64,000 bases of DNA from Taudactylus pleione. Taxonomy: Eukaryota; Chordata; Amphibia; Anura; Myobatrachidae. The stretch spans positions 3,688,501 to 3,752,500 of the forward strand of contig JAUIMM010000636.1 in the NCBI GenBank assembly GCA_031769625.1, written 5' to 3'. Shown here piece after piece: positions 58,641 to 64,000 of this stretch (positions are counted from its first letter, which is position 1; the number at the start of each line of letters is the position of its first letter). The notes beneath the pieces are model-generated. The model was given only the letters and a program-made list of their open reading frames with translations. It did not search any database and was not told the origin of the DNA. The translations under genes and the position numbers were made by a program.

Positions 58641-59180
58641 GGCCCTCATTCAGAGCCGTACGCTCTGAGCAGAGCGCACGCTCTGAATGAGGGCCGGCCT
58701 CCATGAAAATGGAGCGTCCTCCTGGACGCTCGTATCGCTGTTGGTCACCACCCACAGGCTATACGAGCGTGCAATTTGATGGCCGCGATGGTCTTGACCA
58801 TCGAAACTGCGAGCCGGAGCCTGCGGTTGAGGTTTTCAACCGCAAGCTCCGGAGTGATTTTGGCTCTATCAGAGCCAAAATCACTCCCACTGACATCACT
58901 AGTGATGTCAGTGGGCCGGCTTCTGACGGGAGGCGTTCCCGTGGGAACGCCCCTGTCAGGGAGGCACGCCCCCGGCACGCCTACCAAAGGGGGCGTGCTG
59001 TCAATCAACATCGACAGCACGCCCCCTTTGATCAGACACAACGAGCGAAGGACTTTCCTTCGCTCGTCGCGTCTGGCGCATGCGCACGACGGAGCTCCCT
59101 CCGTCGTGCGCATGCTCAGTCCAGAACATCGACCCACTTGCGAGCGGACAGCCGCTCGCGAGTGGGTCTGAATCAGGCCC
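58641..59180 (+). mobile_element. hairpin-string element C, copy 3 (inside the giant hAT)
   Basis: Ends GGCCCTCATTCAGA and TCTGAATCAGGCCC with TAT on both sides (58638-58640, 59181-59183). Same hairpin order as copy 1, with the GATGGTCGCGATGGTC stem partly deleted (58780-58810). The next stem co-varies: CGGAGC-TGCGGTTGAGG pairs with CAACCGCAAGCTCCGG. Confidence 0.9.
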
Positions 59181-59439
59181 TATGCTTGTAATAATAATGT
59201 TAGTGTAAATGCTATCTAAATATATTAACCTCAAAAATTCTCATAGACAAGGTAAATGGGGTAAAGTAATAAAAAGTAACTGACAATTATCTATTCTGAC
59301 GAAGCCCATTTACCTTCTCGGCTTTATATATTCAGATAGACAGCCTTTATTCTAATATTACTATTGCAGTCATAATATCCATTTTATTTAGATTATTCTT
59401 TCCATCTTATATTTTTTCTTTGTGTTATCCTCCGTCCTT

Positions 59440-59712
59440 TCATATGTCTGATTGTACCTCTCTTGGTCTCTATGTCCTGTATTGTTTACCCCCTCACCCC
59501 ATAGCTATATGTTCTGTCTGGACCAAAATTGCAATAGATAGCACCTATCCTTGTGTATCAATGCCTATTTCCCTATAGATTGTAAGCTTGCGAGCAGGGC
59601 CTTCCTACCTATATATCTGTGTGTTATTACCCAGTTTTGTTCTATTTATGATTCCAACTGTAAAGCGCAACGGAATATGCTGCGCTATATAAGAAACTGT
59701 TAATAATAATAT
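59440..59712 (+). mobile_element. L2-type LINE 3' UTR and tail
   Basis: Contains GATTGTAAGCTTGCGAGCAG at 59579, then GCTGCGCTATATAAGAAACT and the tail TTAATAATAATA at about 59700-59711. This is the 3' end of an L2-family copy in plus orientation; the coding part is absent. It abuts the TGTCTTGTGCTAC repeats of the following region. Confidence 0.85.
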
Positions 59713-59795
59713 GTGTTGCACTAAGCTCCCAACCTCATCTGTATGTTCTGTCTTGTGCTACCTCCTTATCTGTTTGTTTTGTCTTGTGCTACCCT

Positions 59796-59918
59796 GTGTC
59801 CATAATGATGGACACAGAGGAGGAGGAAGGGGGACACAACACCGAACATACAGTTGAGGGGGTCATCTGTATGTTCTGTGTTGTGTCCCCCTTCCTCTTC
59901 CTCTGTGTCCATCATTAT
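59796..59918. repeat. inverted repeat heading the ~26-bp array
   Basis: AATGATGGACACAGAGGAGG and AGGGGGACACAACAC on the left face GTTGTGTCCCCCTTCC and CCTCTGTGTCCATCATT on the right, with a ~17-nt loop. The right arm supplies the CTCTGTGTCCAT-CATTAT word that becomes the unit of the next array. Confidence 0.9.
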
Positions 59919-61070
59919 TTACTCTAAGCCTCCTCTGTGTCCGTTATTATGTTCTCTCTGGCTCCTCTGTGTCCATTATTATGTCCTCTCCTCTGTATCT
60001 ATTATTATGTCTTCACTTATGTCCATTATTATGTCCCCCCCGCATCCATTATTATGTCCTCCCACCCTTTGTCCATTATTATGTGTCCCCCTTTGTCCAT
60101 GATTATGTCCTCCCTGTGTCCATTATTATGTCCTTCCCCTCTGTGTCCATTATTATGTCCCCCTCACTCTGTGTCCATTATTATGTCCCATGTGTCCATT
60201 ATTATGCCCCTCCCCGTGCCCATTATTAAGCCCCACCTCGGTGTCCATTATTATATTTCCCCGAGTCCATTATTATGCCCCCCCTAATGTGTCCATTATT
60301 ATATTCCCCCGAGTTCATTATTATGCCCCCTCTCTGTCCATTATTACCCCCCTCAATGTCTATTATTATGTCCCCCCGTGTTCTTTATTATGCTCCCTCT
60401 CTGTGTCCATTATTACCCCCCTCAATGTCTATTATTATGTCCCCCCGAGTTCATTATTATGCCCCCTCTCTGTGTCCATTATTACCCCCCTCAATGTCTA
60501 TTATTATGTCCCCCCGTGTTCTTTATTATGCTCCCTCTCTGTGTCCATTATTACCCCCCTCAATGTCTATTATTATGTCCCCCCGAGTTCATTATTATGC
60601 CCCCTCTCTGTGTCCATTATTGCCCCCTCTATGTCCATTATTATGTCCCCCCGTGTTCTTTATTATGCCCCATCTTTGTGTCCATTATTACCCCCCTTTT
60701 ATGTCCATTATTATGCCCCCTCTGTGTCCTTAAGTATATGCCATCCCCCTCTGTATCCATTTTTATATCCCGTTGTGTGCATTATTATGCCCCCCCTCTT
60801 TGTCTATTATCATGTACCATCAGTTGTGCATCATTATGTCCTCACCCCTCTGTGTCCATTAGTATGTGCCATCCCCCTCTGTGTCCATTACTATGCTCCC
60901 CTCCCTGTGTCCATTATTATGCTTCCCCTCTGTGTCTATTGTTATGTCCCCCCCTTGTGTGCATCATTATGTCCTCTTCCCTCTGTGTCCATTAGTATGT
61001 GTCACTGCCATCCCCCTCTGTGTCCATTACTATGCCCCCTCTCAGTGTCCATTATAGTGTTCTCCCCTTC
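59917..61070. repeat. ~26-bp minisatellite inside the giant hAT
   Basis: About 42 variable units of CTCTGTGTCCATTATTATGT plus CCCCC. Between 60345 and 60620 a longer block (TTACCCCCCTCAATGTCTAT, then TCCCCCCGTGTTCTTTATTA) repeats about every 120 bp. Plus-strand frames up to 355 codons (60190-61257) repeat VSIITPLNVYYYVPP; they are by-products of the array. Confidence 0.93.
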
Positions 61071-61074
61071 CCAC

Positions 61075-61480
61075 TATCTGCACACGTTTCCCCCTTCACG
61101 TAGTTCACTTACCTTCTCTATTGTCTGTTCCTCTGCCTCGGCTCCGGTCTTCTCCCCACTGGCACTGACAGAAAGGTCAGGTCACGAGCTGTCGGCGTGT
61201 CTCCTCCTTAGTCCACCACGAGAGCCCGGCGCAGGCCGCGTGGTAGCATCTATGTGACGTCACGCGGCTTGATATCACATGGTGTAGAGGAGGAGCTGAG
61301 ATACCCTACGCGGCGCAGGAAGGGCTTGTGAAGTGAAGCCTTCCACTGCGCCGCTCAGGCAGCCAAGACTCGTTCTCCCGGGTGGGCGGGATTGGGAGGG
61401 GGGTGTGGACTGGAGGTGGTGGTTGGGGGTGCGGTTTGAAAGAACAAGCGGCCGTCCGAGGTCCTCCCCTAACAGGAAAA
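61075..61480. promoter_or_regulatory. CpG-rich segment with CRE-like TGACGTCA
   Basis: GC- and CpG-rich compared with its surroundings, with TGACGTCA at 61255-61262 (a consensus cAMP-response element word) and GGCGCAGG / CACTGCGCCG facing words near 61313-61355. It lies next to the right end of the giant hAT, where a 5' regulatory region of an ancestral transposase could have been. No start codon in a credible gene follows. Confidence 0.3.
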
Positions 61481-61759
61481 AAAATTGTTCCTGTCTGCAG
61501 CGGATACTCCTTGGTGGTGTGGGCCTATTTTCATGGGAGGGCCTGGAGCTGTAGCTCCACCCGCCCCATTGTTAATCCGGCCCTGGCGACATCATCATCC
61601 AGGGTCATCGCTCCCGACATCAGCAAGTGTGTATGCACTTGCCGATGCCGGGACCTCCGCCAGGCCTGTCGCACGACAGGTCAGCTGGGTCCACATCGTT
61701 AAATGTGTACCCAGCCTTAGATTTATGCTTAAATGTGGCATCAACACAATAGTATACGG

Positions 61760-62099
61760 CAGTAGTTCCCAAACTTTTTTGAATCACGGAGCACTATAGT
61801 GTCAACATTTTGTGTCCTGGCTACCCTGGGCCAAAAGTTTATTAATGATAAGTTCAGCAAATATTAAATGTAGTAAATTGTGCTTATATTCCACCCTTAG
61901 GTTCAGTAATGTGCTGATTCATAGGGCTTCGTATCTTTTTGTCCACATTTGTGTTTTGATTGGCAGCCATTAGCACTGGTTTTGCCTATCACACTGACTA
62001 AAAATCATTTTATATGGTACTGGACCACCCACCCCTGGCACCCCTGTAAGTGCCCTGAGGCACCCCAGGGTGCCACAGCACGTAGTTTGGCAACCACTG
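61760..62099. mobile_element. hAT-type MITE (340 bp)
   Basis: Ends CAGTAGTTCCCAAACTTTTT and, from the right, CAGTGGTTGCCAAACTACGT. The duplication is GTATACGG (61752-61759) versus ATATACGG (62100-62107), seven of eight matching. The CAGTGGTTCCCAAACT end is shared by known vertebrate hAT (Charlie-like) families. No coding capacity. Confidence 0.85.
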
Positions 62100-62194
62100 A
62101 TATACGGTGTTTGCACAGCAAAAGCAATTTATGATTGGCTAGGCCTGATAGTAACATTACTTCAATATTTAAAGTGTGTTCCCAGAAATTGCAG

Positions 62195-64000
62195 GACAAC
62201 ATACTGTAGCACTATTTATGAATTACAATAGCACAACATACTGTACTGTAGCACTATTTATGAATTAGAGTAGCACAACATACTGTACTGTGGCACTATT
62301 TATGAATTAGAACAGCACAACATACTGTAGCACTATTTATGCATTAGAACAGCACAACATACTGTAGCACTATTTATGCATTAGAACAGAACAACATACT
62401 GTAGCACTATTTATGTATTAGAACAGCACAACATACTGTAGCACTATTTATGCATTAGAACAGCACAACATACTGTGGCACTATTTATGCATTAGAGCAG
62501 AACAACATACTGTAGCACTATTTATGCTTTAGAACAGCACAACATACTGTGGCACTATTTATGAATTAGAACAGCACAACATACTGTAGCACTATTTATG
62601 CATTAGAACAGCACAACATACTGTAGCACTATTTATGCATTAGAACAGCACAACATACTGTGGCACTATTTATGCATTAGAACAGAACATCATACTGTAC
62701 TGTAGCACTATTTATGCATTAGAACAGCACAACATACTGTGGCACTATGTATGCATTAGAAGAGCACAACATACTGTACTGTAGTACTATTTATGAATTA
62801 GAACAGCACAACATACTGTAGCACTATTTATGCTTTAGAACAGCACAACATACTGTAGCACTATTTATGCATTAGAACAGCACAACATACTGTGGCACTA
62901 TTTATGCATTAGAACAGAACAACATACTGTAGCACTATTTATGCTTTAGAACAGCACAACATACTGTGGCACTATTTATGAATTAGAACAGCACAACATA
63001 CTGTAGCACTATTTATGCATTAGAACAGCACAACATACTGTAGCACTATTTATACATTAGAACAGCACAACATACTGTGGCACTAATTATGCATTAGAAC
63101 AGAACATCATACTGTAGCACTATGTATGCATTAGAAGAGCACAACATACTGTACTGTAGTACTATTTATGAATTAGAACAGCACAACATACTGTAGCACT
63201 ATTTATGCATTAGAACAGCACAACATACTGTGGCACTATTTATGAATTAGAACAGCACAACATACTGTAGCACTATTTATGCATTAGAACAGCACAACAT
63301 ACTGTGGCACTATTTATGCATTAGAACAGCACAACATACTGTGGCACTATTTATGCTTTAGAACAGCACAACATACTGTGGCACTATTTATGCATTAGAA
63401 CAGCACAACATACTGTAGCACTATTTATGCATTAGAACAGAACATCATACTGTAGCACTATGTATGCATTAGAAGAGCACAACATACTGTACTGTAGTAC
63501 TATTTATGAATTAGAACAGCACAACATACTGTAGCACTATTTATGCTTTAGAACAGCTCAACATACTGTAGCACTATTTATGCATTAGAACAGCACAACA
63601 TACTGTAGCACTATTTATGCATTAGAACAGCACAACATACTGTAGCACTATTTATGCATTAGAACAGCACAACATACTGTGGCACTATTTATGAATTAGA
63701 ACAGCACAACATACTGTAACACTATTTATGCATTAAAACAGCACAACATACTGTAGCACTATTTATACATTAGAACAGCACAACATACTGTGGCGCTATT
63801 TATGCATTAGAACAGCACAACATACTGTAGCACTATTTATGAATTAGAACAGCACAACATACTGTGGCACTATTTATGCATTAGAATAGCACAACATACT
63901 GTAGCACTATTTATGAATTAGAACAGCACAACATACTGTGGCACTATTTATGCATTAGAACAGCACAACATACTGTACTGTGGCACTATTTATGCATTAG
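62195..64000. repeat. 37-bp satellite array, at least 48 units, open at the window edge
   Basis: Unit CAGCACAACATACTGTAGCA, CTATTTATGCATTAGAA. Variants include GTGGCAC, ATGAATTAG, ATGCTTTAG, GAACATCATAC and a TACTG duplication. The marker unit AGAAGAGCACAACATACTGTACTG recurs near 62758, 63132 and 63472, so a higher-order period of about 9-10 units exists. The array continues beyond 64000. Confidence 0.97.

Larger units (their letters stand above)
53880..61585. mobile_element. giant non-autonomous hAT-type element (7706 bp)
   Basis: Left end CAGTGCCAGATTAAGGCCCA and, from the right, CAGGGCCGGATTAACAATGG. Subterminal matches include GGGCCTGGAGCT and TATGAA/CATGAA next to GGCCTATT/ATAGGCCC. A perfect 8-bp duplication GCGACATC lies at 53872-53879 and 61586-61593, and the host element D continues on both sides. 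Contents in order: a 47-bp array, element C3, an L2 tail, an inverted repeat, a ~26-bp array and a CpG-rich right segment. No transposase-like frame is present; long frames come from the arrays. Typical hAT non-autonomous copies are far shorter. Confidence 0.88.
53732..61714. mobile_element. element D, copy 3, split by the 7.7-kb hAT-type element
   Basis: The left part (53732-53879) starts GGGCAGTACAAACTAGATGA and contains ATCGTCTAGTGTGTACAC. The right part (61586-61714) ends ACATCGTTAAATGTGTACCC. Together they make a ~270-bp element of the same size and termini as 14770-15037. Both outer flanks read CTTA. Confidence 0.82.

Noticed and set aside
60190..61257. 355-codon plus-strand frame rich in SIIMSP/YYVPP repeats
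   Set aside because: It follows the ~26-bp minisatellite and changes frame with unit length; neighbouring frames are open for the same reason.

Overview
The window reads as gene-poor DNA from a large vertebrate genome, most likely a frog (anuran amphibian). The reasons are short palindromic elements with the terminus GGGGTATATTTACTAA, L2-type LINE tails ending in a TAATAATAAT-like run after 'GCGCTATATAA', and many hAT and PIF/Harbinger-like non-autonomous elements. Species cannot be assigned by eye. I found no cellular protein-coding gene, no exon series, no tRNA or rRNA, and no CRISPR array. Nearly every long open frame is an artefact of a tandem array that lacks stop codons. The only recognisable coding relics are a broken Tc1-type transposase (41761-42224, +) and two reverse-transcriptase fragments of L2-like LINEs (22442-22690 and 44052-44321, both -).

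Layout. 1-10 kb: a 256-bp perfect-foldback hAT element (1828-2083), a ~27-bp minisatellite (4032-4778) and a 1.1-kb inverted-terminus element (8839-9939). 10-15 kb: an element with a string of hairpins (10418-11204), a hAT with perfect 8-bp target duplication (11492-11882), and a nest in which element A1 (12125-14485) is split by a PIF/Harbinger-like element (12147-13668) carrying 23 copies of a 50-bp repeat. 15-20 kb: a 1.75-kb element with perfect 30-bp ends (15744-17493) holding a smaller one, then further MITEs. 21.5-22.7 kb: an L2 fragment with a 66-bp in-frame expansion. 25.8-29.4 kb: hairpin-string element C1, then element K (27160-29392) split by a hAT (27733-29080). 34.5-36 kb: an element with 317-bp terminal inverted repeats around a minisatellite. 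39.3-42.5 kb: a palindrome split by a hAT (40077-41450), followed directly by a Tc1-type element. 44-50 kb: L2 tail, three further MITE families and hairpin-string C2. 50.6-51.1 kb: a 77-bp repeat. 53.7-61.7 kb: a MITE split by a 7.7-kb hAT-type element (53880-61585), about two thirds tandem repeat. 62.2 kb to the end: a 37-bp satellite running off the window.

Two themes recur. First, nesting can be read exactly: nine hAT-type elements keep an 8-bp target duplication (eight perfect, one with a single mismatch), and several PIF/Harbinger-like elements keep 3-bp duplications. One insertion is confirmed by a paralogous empty site in this window (53.6 kb against 12.1/13.7 kb). Second, most long tandem arrays sit inside transposable elements, so non-autonomous transposons appear to be the local birthplace or carrier of minisatellites. 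The most unusual objects are the 7.7-kb non-autonomous hAT, hairpin-string family C (three copies whose stems co-vary), and an interior module shared by two elements with unrelated ends. All identifications are by eye; lengths and copy numbers were counted from the printed sequence.
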